A stretch of 56,309 nucleotides of DNA from assembly GCA_031256055.1 (NCBI GenBank), contig JAIRRI010000134.1, positions 1 to 56,309 of the forward strand, given 5' to 3'. The notes under the pieces are model-generated. The model was given only the letters and a program-made list of their open reading frames with translations, was not told where the DNA came from and did not search any database. This document shows, one piece after another, positions 40,701 through 48,328 of this stretch (the stretch's first letter is position 1; each line of letters starts with the position of its first letter). This DNA comes from Bacteroidales bacterium (GTDB lineage: Bacteria > Bacteroidota > Bacteroidia > Bacteroidales > P3). Both the position numbers and the translations under genes were made by a program.

Positions 40701-41160
40701 GTCGCAAAACTGTTTGTGTAATTACCTTTTCCGAAAGGGCTTCGGGATAGGTTACAACAATGGTTTTTCGATCATTCGTTTCCAAACGATGCAAAACTTC
40801 AGCACGCTGCAAAACATTAGCGTTATCAACTAACTCCGCATCGTACGGACGTTTCGCGGAAGCGGGAAAAAACAATACATTTTTATGTTCAAAGTCCAAT
40901 TGATATTCGTCCAACAATTTTTCCAAATCGTTGTGAAAATAGGAGGCTTGTTCTTTGTCCTGCAAAACGAACAAATGGTAGAAATAGGTTTCCGAAATCG
41001 CTGCCGATGCAACTACCGCACGCGACGAACCTGAAAAACCTGAAAGTCCTATTTTCACGGTAGGGGCGAGGCATGCCTCGCCCCTACTATGCAACGCCTG
41101 AATAAGCGTCTGCAAATTTGGTGATTTTTGGTATATTTGAATGAGTTCGGAAGGTGTCAT
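37780..41160 (-). CDS. mfd: Transcription-repair coupling factor Mfd
   Basis: 1126 aa from the ATG at 41160 (MTPSELIQIYQKS); the earlier in-frame ATG at 41217 lies upstream of the -7 box. UvrB-like N-terminal module (~1-420), RNA-polymerase-interacting domain (~455-560; LKPGDYVTHIDHGIGRFGGL), superfamily 2 translocase (~585-960; CGDVGFGKTEVAIRAAF, LGLLIIDEEQKFGV, SATPIPRTL, VHSRV, ATKIVENGLDIPNANT, QLRGRVGRS) and the C-terminal TRCF domain. It removes stalled RNA polymerase and recruits UvrA. Residues 26-34 (RGEACLAPT) come from a 28-nt palindrome inserted in frame. It is probably functional because no core motif is touched. Confidence 0.96.
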   Translation of the reverse strand: MTPSELIQIYQKSPNLQTLIQALHSRGEACLAPTVKIGLSGFSGSSRAVVASAAISETYFYHLFVLQDKEQASYFHNDLEKLLDEYQLDFEHKNVLFFPASAKRPYDAELVDNANVLQRAEVLHRLETNDRKTIVVTYPEALSEKVITQTVLRQNTIKLQVNEAVSMDVVIDLLMNYHFERVDFVLEPGQYAVRGGILDVFSFASDDPYRMEFFGDEIESIRSFDAVSQLSKQRYKKITILPNIQMQESITERTSIFSHFPKDTAIWIDDVESCQVVLNRSLDKATLAYQSLESLVSRAKPQELFCSGEEFLQDIKSFSIVEFGLTNYFNHDENIVFDFRPQPAFNKQFELLVNTLLDHSDNGYTNLILSDNPKQIQRLERVFFEMGNADRQVRFVPLKISIHEGFIDHQQKIACFTDHQIFERYHRFTTHRQIQNKETITLKELYDLKPGDYVTHIDHGIGRFGGLEKTEVGGHQQETIRLVYKDNDVLFISIHALHKISRYSGKDGAEPTLTRLGSSTWSALKHKAKQRVKDIAKDLIKLYAQRKAAKGFAFSEDSFLQNELEASFFYEDTPDQLKATQDVKNDMEFTSPMDRLICGDVGFGKTEVAIRAAFKAITDGKQVAVLVPTTILAFQHFKTFTERLKDMPCKVEYISRFRSTKEKTRILKELKNGQVDILIGTHRLTGKDVEFKDLGLLIIDEEQKFGVAMKEKLKAMKVNVDTLALSATPIPRTLQFSLMGARDMSIISTPPPNRFPVHTEIHVFDEEIIRDAIIRELSRGGQVFFVHSRVQNIMDIAGLVQRLVPDARIGVGHGQMDGDKLEDVMMKFIDGELDVLVATKIVENGLDIPNANTIIINEAQAYGLSELHQLRGRVGRSNKKSFCYLISPPSYMLSDEAKKRLRAIEEFSEIGSGFNIAMRDLDIRGAGNVLGAEQSGFISDIGFDTYHKILDEAIQELKETEFKDLYQTDEKPEVLASKDCTIETDLELLLPDTYVNSVAERLSLYKHLNALETDDELEKFRQQLQDRFGKLPPQTEELLETIKMRRLAKQIGLEKAVLKRQKFIGTFITDQNSTFYQSPTFEKVLEFVKNNPKSCEFKEINEKLTISFPNIKRISDVCAILEKIKS
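41060..41087. repeat. Palindromic repeat, family B, in frame inside mfd
   Basis: gtaggggcgaggca / tgcctcgcccctac: a perfect 28-nt palindrome translated as residues 26-34 of Mfd. Confidence 0.9.
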
Positions 41161-41176
41161 AAAGAAAATTGAAGTG

Positions 41177-41184
41177 CAAAGATA
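41177..41184 (-). promoter_or_regulatory. -7 box of mfd
   Basis: TATCTTTG on the minus strand, 16 nt upstream of the Mfd ATG at 41160. Confidence 0.65.
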
Positions 41185-41227
41185 CGAAAAAAACGACGAT
41201 GTTGAAACAATTAACACTTTTTAAGTT

Positions 41228-41255
41228 TTTGTTTCAATTTTTTTTCGTATCTTTG
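41228..41255 (+). promoter_or_regulatory. Promoter of the methyltransferase gene
   Basis: TTTG (41228-41231), 16 nt, TATCTTTG (41248-41255). It drives the gene starting at 41285 and is divergent from mfd; the spacing is shorter than usual. Confidence 0.65.
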
Positions 41256-41284
41256 TAGATTGCTTAGTCAATACAAAGTCATGG

Positions 41285-44200
41285 ATGGAAAATATGAAAA
41301 CATTACAAGACATATTTACCAAATTAGAGCTTCCTAAAGATGCTTTGATTCGCCTTTCGGATAAAGAGTGGAGAACAAAAGTGAATTTTCCAAGCAGAGT
41401 TTATCGTTTTTTGGAACAAACTAATCCTGACGCTTTTTTCTGTCTTGACAATAAGCCCATGATTTTGTTTTTCGAAAATCCGCAAAACAAAGAAAAATTA
41501 CATAAGGATATTTGGAATTTTAACGAAACTCCGATAGTTTTTATTATAGAAAAAGGATTAGTTGAGATATGTAATGGCTTTAATCTTTTGAGAGAAGAAA
41601 AAGCATTGGAAAAAATTGGTGGAGAAGATAAGTTAAATAACTTCAGATATTTTGAATTAGTAACCGGAAAAACATGGGAAACCTACAAAAAGGAGTTAAC
41701 TTACAAAAATAGAGCTGATTACAAGTTGTTAACAAATATAAAAGATGCAAGACGCTTAATAATTGAAAAATTTCCGGAATCAGATAACGAAGATGATAAA
41801 AAACGCTATACGAAAATTACCAATGCTTTGTTGGGGAAAATAATTTTTGTTAGGTATCTAATTGATAGAAAGGTAATTTTAAATTTTGAAGGAAAATCTA
41901 AACCTTGGACTAATTCCGAATTTTGTGTGTTATTGCAAAATATAAAAAAAACAAAGGATTTCTTTGATTATTTGACAGATAAAGAAATAGGATTTAACGG
42001 CAACTTATTTCCAATAACAAAAGAAGAGTATGGCATTATTCCAAATAAAGCATATGAAATTCTTGTTGATCTTTTGAATAGTAAAAACATAGGAACGGGT
42101 CAATTATCATTGTTTGATTTATACGATTTCTCTATAATACCGACTGAATTTATTAGTAATGTTTACGAGTCTTTTGTTGGTGTCGAAAATCAAGCCAAAG
42201 AAGGTGTTTATTATACACCTCTATTTTTGGTTGATTATATTTTATCTGAAACGATCGAAAGTTACATAAATCAAATAAAATCATATAATTGTAAAGTTCT
42301 CGATCCTTCTTGTGGGTCGGGTGTTTTTCTTGTGGAAGTATTGAGAAAATTAATAGAACAATACAAAAAACAAAACAAGAAAATTTTTGAAAAAGACAAG
42401 GAAGAATTCAAAGAAAATATAAAAAACATAGCCATAGAAAATATTTTTGGTATTGATAAGGATGAAAGTGCTGTACAAGTTGCGATTTTTTCCATCTATC
42501 TTACTCTTTTGAGTGAAATGGATCCTCCTGAAATAGCCACGTTTAAATTTCCTGATTTAATAAATACAAATTTTTTCTGTGCTGATTTTTTTGATGAAAC
42601 CGCAAAATTTAACTCTGTACTTAAGGATAAAGAAATTGACTTTATTGTTGGCAATCCACCATGGATGCGAGGTAAAAATGAGAAGAAAACTACGAAACAA
42701 GAACCTTTGTATGTTGAATATATCAACAACAGAAGAGTGAGAGAAAAACAATCGGAATTTGAAATCGGTATTGGAAATAAAGAAATAGCACAGGCGTTTT
42801 TATTACGAAGTAGTGATTTTTCTACCAAAAACACAAAATGTGCTTTGATTGTAACAAGCAAAGTTTTGTATAATCAACTAAGTAAAGGTTTTAGACAATA
42901 TTTCTTGCATAATTATTTAATTGAACAAGTTTTTGAATTAGCTCCTGTAAGACGAGAGGTTTTTGACAAATCTAATGGCAAAGCTATTACTCCTGCCTGT
43001 GTATTATTTTTCAAACATGCAAATGGTCAAAATACAAACAAAAATCTTGTGGAACATATTGTATTAAAACCAAGTCGTTTTTTCTCTATGTTCAAAATAT
43101 TTACAGTTAATCGACATGATGTAAAAATAGTGCAACAAGATAGGCTGAAAGAAAATGATTGGATGTGGAAAGTATTGGTTTATGGCTCGTATTTGGATTT
43201 TAATTTTATAAAACGGCTGAAAGATAATTATAAAACTATTGAAAGTTACATAAATGATGAATGCAAATTTATTATTAAGCAGGGTATTAAAAAGGTAGAT
43301 GGAGAAAATAAAATTGATGTAAGCGAATTAGCGGGCTGGAAATTCATAGATACTGATGTGAAAAGTAAAAAATTACAACCGTACTTCATCGTGCCGGATT
43401 TGGAAAAGTGGCGTGAAAAAGAAGTTGGATATGTATATCGTCAAGACGGACAAATTGTTAAGGATATTTTTACACCTCCGGCCTTATTGGTCAAAGACGG
43501 TTTAACCTCTGAATTTAAAACAGTAGCCACAATGTTGGATGTCAAAGGGGTTTTTACTGATAATGTTACCTCCATAAAAGCGTTAGACTCGAATTCGGAT
43601 AAGCTACTTACAAATGTATTATTATTACTTTGCTCCGAGTTGAATTCATATTGGGCTTTACAAACGGCATCGTTTGTCGGAATAAAACAAGAGCGAAGTC
43701 ACGATAGTGAAAAATTTAGCTTTCCTTTTATCCAAGTTACAGAGTCAGAAAGTTTGTATAAAAAAATTAATGCCCTAAAAGAAAAGTTATATAAATTAAA
43801 AAACACACCTCTATCAAGTTACAATTCAGCAAAAGTTGAACAAGAAATAAATAACAGTATATCGGAGATCGATCGATCTATATGTCAAGGAATGGATGTT
43901 TCACATATTGAACAAGAATTGATAAATTATGCAAAAAATATAACTATTCCTTCAATAAAATATAAATTTGATAAGATAACATCAGAGACTGACTCTAACT
44001 ATTTAACTGAATATGCGAATCTATTCGTCGAACGCTTCAAAGATAGCTTTGCTTCCGTAGGGAAAAAGTTTGTTGTTGAAGTTTGGCATACACAACAAAT
44101 TATTGGAATGTTTTTTAAAGTTGTTCCGAAATCGGAATATAAACAAGATATTATTTGGGAGGATAAGCAAAATGATACAAACGGCTTATTCCAAAAAATC

Positions 44201-44389
44201 ATACAACTTGGAACTGAAAAAATAACCGATAAACTTTTCATTCAAAAAGATATAAGAGGTTTTGAAAAAGATTGTTTTTATGTTTTCAAACCTAATGAAA
44301 AACGCTTGTGGCACAAAGCAGTTGGGTATTTGGATGTTTATGAATTTTTGGATGCTATTTTAAAAACGGGGAGGGATAAGCATGAATAG
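41285..44389 (+). CDS. Adenine-specific DNA methyltransferase, Eco57I/type IIG-like
   Basis: 1034 aa from the ATG at 41285; an ATG at 41294 is equally possible. Residues ~40-110 (PDAFFCLDNKPMILFFEN, IWNFNETPIVFII) resemble the N-terminal nuclease-like domain of type IIG enzymes, but FFEN replaces the E-x-K, so no intact PD-(D/E)XK site is seen. The methyltransferase core is complete: motif X-like EGVYYTPLFLVDYIL, motif I DPSCGSGVF at D340, NIFGIDKDESAVQVA, and motif IV NPPW at N457, typical of N6-adenine (gamma-type) enzymes. The C-terminal ~450 residues hold a target-recognition region and helical spacer. It overlaps by 8 bp a gene for a PD-(D/E)XK protein, suggesting the cutting subunit is separate. 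The region is more AT-rich than its neighbours. Confidence 0.88.
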   Translation: MENMKTLQDIFTKLELPKDALIRLSDKEWRTKVNFPSRVYRFLEQTNPDAFFCLDNKPMILFFENPQNKEKLHKDIWNFNETPIVFIIEKGLVEICNGFNLLREEKALEKIGGEDKLNNFRYFELVTGKTWETYKKELTYKNRADYKLLTNIKDARRLIIEKFPESDNEDDKKRYTKITNALLGKIIFVRYLIDRKVILNFEGKSKPWTNSEFCVLLQNIKKTKDFFDYLTDKEIGFNGNLFPITKEEYGIIPNKAYEILVDLLNSKNIGTGQLSLFDLYDFSIIPTEFISNVYESFVGVENQAKEGVYYTPLFLVDYILSETIESYINQIKSYNCKVLDPSCGSGVFLVEVLRKLIEQYKKQNKKIFEKDKEEFKENIKNIAIENIFGIDKDESAVQVAIFSIYLTLLSEMDPPEIATFKFPDLINTNFFCADFFDETAKFNSVLKDKEIDFIVGNPPWMRGKNEKKTTKQEPLYVEYINNRRVREKQSEFEIGIGNKEIAQAFLLRSSDFSTKNTKCALIVTSKVLYNQLSKGFRQYFLHNYLIEQVFELAPVRREVFDKSNGKAITPACVLFFKHANGQNTNKNLVEHIVLKPSRFFSMFKIFTVNRHDVKIVQQDRLKENDWMWKVLVYGSYLDFNFIKRLKDNYKTIESYINDECKFIIKQGIKKVDGENKIDVSELAGWKFIDTDVKSKKLQPYFIVPDLEKWREKEVGYVYRQDGQIVKDIFTPPALLVKDGLTSEFKTVATMLDVKGVFTDNVTSIKALDSNSDKLLTNVLLLLCSELNSYWALQTASFVGIKQERSHDSEKFSFPFIQVTESESLYKKINALKEKLYKLKNTPLSSYNSAKVEQEINNSISEIDRSICQGMDVSHIEQELINYAKNITIPSIKYKFDKITSETDSNYLTEYANLFVERFKDSFASVGKKFVVEVWHTQQIIGMFFKVVPKSEYKQDIIWEDKQNDTNGLFQKIIQLGTEKITDKLFIQKDIRGFEKDCFYVFKPNEKRLWHKAVGYLDVYEFLDAILKTGRDKHE

Positions 44390-44999
44390 TCAAATGATAA
44401 ATGCTTCCGCTTTTAGATATAGCTCTATATTCTTCAATTCTGAATTTGAAGATATTCTTAAAGGGATTATTGCTTGCTATTACAGTATTATTTCAAGTGG
44501 TACAGAACTGCCCAATAATGAAAATGATATCAGGGATATAATGCTTTCTAAAGAATTATATTTGAAAAACAGTACTTTTAAAGAAGCCTACCCACCATTA
44601 TCAAACTATCATTTTGACAAAGAAACATCTGAAAATAAAGGAAGAGCAGATATAAGAATACTACATGTAAAACCATACAAAGACGATGATGCATATTATG
44701 TAATAGAGTGTAAACGTTTAGACGGGGGAAATACACTGAATCGTAAATATATTACTAATGGTATTAAACGTTTTACAACAAAAAAGAAATATCCTTTTTA
44801 CAATAATACTGCAGGAATGATTGGTTTTGTAGTTGCAAATATAGATATTCATCAAAACTCCACAGTAGAATTAGCACTCACACAGACAGAAATTGTATCG
44901 AATTTTGAATACTCTTATTTTTCAGAACATAGGATAAGCGGTGCTTCAAATATCATTTACCATTTAATGTTCAATTTTTCGAATAATATCATCTCATGA
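44382..44999 (+). CDS. PD-(D/E)XK nuclease-like protein, partner of the methyltransferase
   Basis: 205 aa. It overlaps the methyltransferase gene by 8 bp. A PD-(D/E)XK-type active site can be read: D90 in NKGRADIRIL, then E109-x-K111 in YYVIECKRLDG, with an acidic candidate (E58 or E68) in the helix before it. No other domain is evident. The simplest reading is the restriction endonuclease of an R-M system, with the methyltransferase protecting host DNA. I do not recognise a named family, and the fold call rests on one motif. Its 3' end overlaps the alkaline phosphatase start by 4 bp, so both are probably on one transcript, though a shared function is not implied. Confidence 0.68.
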   Translation: MNSQMINASAFRYSSIFFNSEFEDILKGIIACYYSIISSGTELPNNENDIRDIMLSKELYLKNSTFKEAYPPLSNYHFDKETSENKGRADIRILHVKPYKDDDAYYVIECKRLDGGNTLNRKYITNGIKRFTTKKKYPFYNNTAGMIGFVVANIDIHQNSTVELALTQTEIVSNFEYSYFSEHRISGASNIIYHLMFNFSNNIIS

Positions 45000-46036
45000 A
45001 AAAACTGTTTTTCTTTTTACTATTACTTATTTTTGTGTTGAGTAGTTCCGCACAAAAAAACGTAATCCTGCTCATCGGCGATGGCATGGGTACAACGCAG
45101 TTTTTTACGTTAATAGAAGCGAAAAAAGATAATGCTATTGAGCAATTCACGCATGTCGGATTTCAAAAAACATCGTCGGCAAATGAGTTTGTAACAGAGT
45201 CTGCTGCAGCAGCGACGGCTTTGGCAACGGGCAAAAAGACTAATAACAACTACGTCAGCATTGATCCCGAAACCAAACAACCGCTGAAGACATTAGTGCA
45301 GTTGAGTAATGCCAAAGGACTTTCTACCGGAGTAGTTGTTACCTGCGACATCACGCACGCCACACCTGCGGCGTTTTTGGCGCATTCCATTCATCGCAGA
45401 AATTATGAAGATATCGCCGAAAGTATGTTAAATACACATCCCACGCTGTTTATCGGAGGAGGTAGAGATCGTTTTGAAAAACGCAAAGACCATCGAAATC
45501 TTTCAGATAGTTTGAGAAAACAGGGTTTTCAGGTGCTTTACACGTTAGACGATGTAATGAAAACACAGAACCCAAAAGTAGCAGGATTGTTGTATGATGT
45601 ACATCCCGAATCCATGGTTAACGGACGAGGCGAATTTCTAAAACCTGCATCAGAAAAGGCGATTGAACTTCTTAATCAAAATCCGAAAGGTTTTTTCCTG
45701 ATAATTGAAAGTTCACAAATTGATTGGATTTGTCACGATAATCGTTTTGATGACTTGATTCCGGAGTTGATAGATTTTGACAACACGATTCACGCTGTTT
45801 TGGACTTTGCAAAAAAAGATGGCAACACATTAGTAATTGTTACGGGCGATCACGAAACGGGCGGTTTAGCAGTGCTGAAACGCGAAGAGGATGTTATGTT
45901 TTCGAGATTTACTACATTTGACCATTCGCCTGTGATGGTTCCCGTATTTGCGTTTGGTCCGGGCGCAGAAGCATTTTCGGGCATTTATGAAAATACGGAA
46001 ATTCAGAAAAAAATACGAAAATTATTAGAATTATAA
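44996..46036 (+). CDS. Alkaline phosphatase, secreted
   Basis: 346 aa. Residues 1-20 are a signal peptide (MKKLFFFLLLLIFVLSSSAQ). Metal and nucleophile motifs of the alkaline phosphatase superfamily: NVILLIGDGMG (D29), TESAAAATALATGKKT with nucleophile S69, THATPAAFLAH, IESSQIDWICHDN and VTGDHETGG. It should hydrolyse phosphomonoesters in the periplasm. It is shorter than E. coli PhoA (about 450 aa), like many minimal Bacteroidota homologues. It starts within the last codon of the nuclease gene (ATGA overlap), and no promoter is visible in front of it. Confidence 0.9.
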   Translation: MKKLFFFLLLLIFVLSSSAQKNVILLIGDGMGTTQFFTLIEAKKDNAIEQFTHVGFQKTSSANEFVTESAAAATALATGKKTNNNYVSIDPETKQPLKTLVQLSNAKGLSTGVVVTCDITHATPAAFLAHSIHRRNYEDIAESMLNTHPTLFIGGGRDRFEKRKDHRNLSDSLRKQGFQVLYTLDDVMKTQNPKVAGLLYDVHPESMVNGRGEFLKPASEKAIELLNQNPKGFFLIIESSQIDWICHDNRFDDLIPELIDFDNTIHAVLDFAKKDGNTLVIVTGDHETGGLAVLKREEDVMFSRFTTFDHSPVMVPVFAFGPGAEAFSGIYENTEIQKKIRKLLEL

Positions 46037-46055
46037 AATGAATCATTAACCAAGT

Positions 46056-46083
46056 GTAGGGGCGTTGCGCGCAACGCCCCTAC
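46056..46083. repeat. Palindromic repeat, family B
   Basis: gtaggggcgttgcg / cgcaacgcccctac, a perfect 28-nt palindrome 19 nt after the phosphatase stop codon and 16 nt before the next start. Confidence 0.9.
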
Positions 46084-46099
46084 TAAACACTAAAAAATC

Positions 46100-46576
46100 A
46101 TGGAAAACCCTTTCAACACCGAACAAACCAAACCCAAACGCTCAACCTTATTGTCTGTTTTTCTCGTTTTAACATTCATCGGAAGCGGACTTAATTTCAT
46201 TACAAATGGCTACATCGCCTTATCTTTTGAAAATGTTATCTCACAAATTGAAGAAGTTGCAGACGACGATGCCCTGGCTTCTATGGCTACACTTCTCGAA
46301 CGTTATGTCGAAATGATGGAAAAAGCAGGAGCCGGTTATTACGGACTACTCACATTGCTCGCCCTTGCCAGTATTGTAGGTGCTGCCCTCATGTGGCGAC
46401 TAAACAAACTTGGTTTTCACTTTTATGCATCGGCGCAAGTTATTATGTTGTTTTTGCCGATGGTATACGGTTTAGTTAAATTTCCGGATGTTTTCGGAAC
46501 TTTAATCACAGCAATTTTCATTTTTGTGTATGCACGAGAGTTAAAAATGTTTGCACCAAAAACTCAAGAAAACTAA
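46100..46576 (+). CDS. Uncharacterised membrane protein
   Basis: 158 aa. About four transmembrane helices: residues ~18-42 (LLSVFLVLTFIGSGLNFITNGYI), ~75-92, ~105-122 (FYASAQVIMLFLPMVYGLV) and ~128-148. Between the first and second is an acidic, helical loop (ISQIEEVADDDALASMATLLERYVEMMEK). I do not recognise the family. The gene follows the phosphatase and a repeat, in the same direction. It may be co-transcribed, but nothing ties it to a function. Confidence 0.75.
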   Translation: MENPFNTEQTKPKRSTLLSVFLVLTFIGSGLNFITNGYIALSFENVISQIEEVADDDALASMATLLERYVEMMEKAGAGYYGLLTLLALASIVGAALMWRLNKLGFHFYASAQVIMLFLPMVYGLVKFPDVFGTLITAIFIFVYARELKMFAPKTQEN

Positions 46577-46664
46577 AGAACTAAGAATTAAGAGTTAAGA
46601 GTGGCTTCGCCAGATAGCAATGAGGCGCAGCCACTCTTAACTCTTAGTTCTTAACTCTTAACTC
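46575..46664. repeat. Long inverted repeat, family D
   Basis: Arms aagaactaagaattaagagt and ctcttagttcttaactctta flank ggcttcgcc...ggcgcagcc. It fills the gap between the membrane protein and the SDR gene, and reaches to 9 nt before the SDR start codon. Confidence 0.9.
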
Positions 46665-46672
46665 ATATCACT

Positions 46673-47461
46673 ATGTTTAAAAACAAAATTGCCTGGATCA
46701 CAGGTGCATCTTCCGGAATTGGTGAGGCCACAGCGCTTGCGCTGATTGATGAAGGCGCTGTTGTGATTGCTTCCGCACCGTTTTTAGAGGAGTTGGAAGT
46801 TGTAAAAAATAAAGCCTCTCGTCCTGAAAATTTTCATTGCATGCCATTGGATTTAATGCAATCCGAAACGCTTGAGCCGATTGCTAATCGCTTGATTGAG
46901 CAATTCGGTCGAATTGATATTTTGATGAATAATGCAGGCATAAGTCAACGTGCTTTGGCGGTGGATACACCCATAGAAGTGGATCGAAAAATTATGGAAA
47001 TTGATTATTTCGGCGCGGTAATTTTGACGAAAGCCGTGTTACCGCAAATGATCAAGCAGGGTAGGGGACATTTGGTTTGCACGAGTAGTATGGTCGGTGT
47101 GTTCGGATTTCCGCTGCGTTCGGCGTATTCCGCTGCGAAACATGCTATGCATGGATTTTTTGAAGCCGTGCGAATTGAGAATTATCAGCACAATATCAAG
47201 GTGAATATTATCATCGGCGGACGAATCAAAACCAATGTTTCGTTAGGCGCAATCATGGCGGACGGCAAGGCTTACGGTAAAATGGACGACGGACAAAACA
47301 AAGGCATTACACCGCAAAAAGCAGCCCGACAAATTCTTAAAGGCATTCGAAAAAATAAATCGGAAATTCTCGTGGGAAGTGGTGAATTGCTGATGGTTCG
47401 CATCAAGCGATGGCTTCCGAAATTGCATGGTTATTTATCTCGAAAAATTTCTTGGACATAG
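46673..47461 (+). CDS. SDR-family NAD(P)-dependent oxidoreductase
   Basis: 262 aa. Rossmann motif AWITGASSGIGEATALAL, the NNAGIS motif (residues ~85-90) and the catalytic YxxxK in SAYSAAKHAMHGFF (Tyr ~154, Lys ~158) with the upstream Ser in TSSMVG. It is a classical short-chain dehydrogenase, resembling the DHRS7-like group (IIGGRIKTNVSLGA). The substrate is not apparent. The upstream repeat leaves no room for a promoter with a clear -7 box, so read-through is possible. Confidence 0.9.
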   Translation: MFKNKIAWITGASSGIGEATALALIDEGAVVIASAPFLEELEVVKNKASRPENFHCMPLDLMQSETLEPIANRLIEQFGRIDILMNNAGISQRALAVDTPIEVDRKIMEIDYFGAVILTKAVLPQMIKQGRGHLVCTSSMVGVFGFPLRSAYSAAKHAMHGFFEAVRIENYQHNIKVNIIIGGRIKTNVSLGAIMADGKAYGKMDDGQNKGITPQKAARQILKGIRKNKSEILVGSGELLMVRIKRWLPKLHGYLSRKISWT

Positions 47462-47463
47462 GA

Positions 47464-47491
47464 TTAACCACAGAGGACACAGAGAAACACA
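47464..47491. repeat. Repeat, family F
   Basis: ttaaccacagaggacacaga-gaaacaca, almost the reverse complement of 37736-37764. It follows directly after the SDR stop codon. Confidence 0.8.
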
Positions 47492-47543
47492 AGGAAAAAA
47501 AGTGAAATAATTTACACTTCGCTTTTTTTGTATTTTGCTGGAA

Positions 47544-48308
47544 TTACTGACGTACTACAATATACCCCACCGGCATCATATATAAAGGCTCTTCTTCTGC
47601 AGGAAGTTGAAGCACTCGGCTCACATCAGCATCTGTGAAAGCCCCAATAGCACACGTTCCTAAGCCCATTGCTTCGGCTTGCAAGTAAACATTTTGCCCC
47701 GAATGTCCTAAATCCATACACACATAGCGTTCGCGCCCACGATCGCCGTAACGAACTGTTGCTCTTTCAAATATAGCACTCCAAAATACCGTTGCAGGTG
47801 CTTGCTCGACCATCATTTGATCCAGCGCTGCTTTGCGAAGTTCTACTCTTACATCTTGGTCGATTACTCTTACGAGTTTATGGTTTTCGGAAATGTACTT
47901 GTATACACCTGGTTCTATTCCACTTACATTTCCAACGATTGCATAAATTTCGAACGGGAATGTTGCACCTGCAGAAGGAGCAGTACGAAATCCACCTCTA
48001 AAAGACGGGCGACTTGACGGACGATCGGGATTGTCTTCTACGGGTTTTGTAATGCCATAAGCCGACCATAAAATTTGCGACAATTGTTCTGCCGACAATG
48101 CTTTGTCTTGATACGCTCTATGCGAACGACGTTGTGCCAATGCTTTTTCCACACTCATTTTACCATCGGTTTTTGGAGAAGGTAAAATATAGGTTAATGG
48201 CGCTTCTTCTATTTTAGTCAAAACAACATCATTTTTTTGAGTTTCGTTGTTACAAGCAGAAAGCATAATAAGAGTGATTAGGGTAATTAGCCATGTTAAA
48301 TGTTTCAT
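47544..48308 (-). CDS. SagB/ThcOx-type nitroreductase-fold lipoprotein
   Basis: 254 aa. Lipobox LIMLSAC (C19) and a 20-residue spacer, then the nitroreductase fold: MSVEKALAQRRSHRAYQDKALS (FMN phosphate contacts), LSQILWSAYGI, APSAGATFPFEIYAI, DLGHSGQNVYLQAEAMGLGTCAIGAF. The APSAGA-xPxE and LGT-C-IGAF patterns are those of the SagB/ThcOx oxidoreductases, which dehydrogenate peptide thiazolines in bacteriocin maturation. A predicted lipoprotein form is unusual for a flavoenzyme, and no cyclodehydratase or precursor peptide is nearby. The role is therefore probably another reduction in the envelope. Confidence 0.88.
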   Translation of the reverse strand: MKHLTWLITLITLIMLSACNNETQKNDVVLTKIEEAPLTYILPSPKTDGKMSVEKALAQRRSHRAYQDKALSAEQLSQILWSAYGITKPVEDNPDRPSSRPSFRGGFRTAPSAGATFPFEIYAIVGNVSGIEPGVYKYISENHKLVRVIDQDVRVELRKAALDQMMVEQAPATVFWSAIFERATVRYGDRGRERYVCMDLGHSGQNVYLQAEAMGLGTCAIGAFTDADVSRVLQLPAEEEPLYMMPVGYIVVRQ

Positions 48309-48328
48309 AATTATTTGTTTTTATTTGT

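Noticed and set aside
44382-44999. Frameshifted tail of the methyltransferase
   Set aside because: The overlap is only 8 bp, the methyltransferase has a complete core and C-terminal region, and the smaller protein has its own motif and an ATG, so two separate genes fit better.
41285-44999. BREX, DISARM or type I restriction locus
   Set aside because: No PglZ, helicase, ATPase, HsdS or HsdR gene is present around the methyltransferase.
22710-46664. CRISPR array suggested by many short repeats
   Set aside because: The repeats are scattered singly, palindromic and without regular spacers, and no cas gene is present.
47544-48308. Azole-modified bacteriocin cluster
   Set aside because: A SagB-like enzyme is present but no cyclodehydratase, YcaO protein or precursor peptide is nearby.
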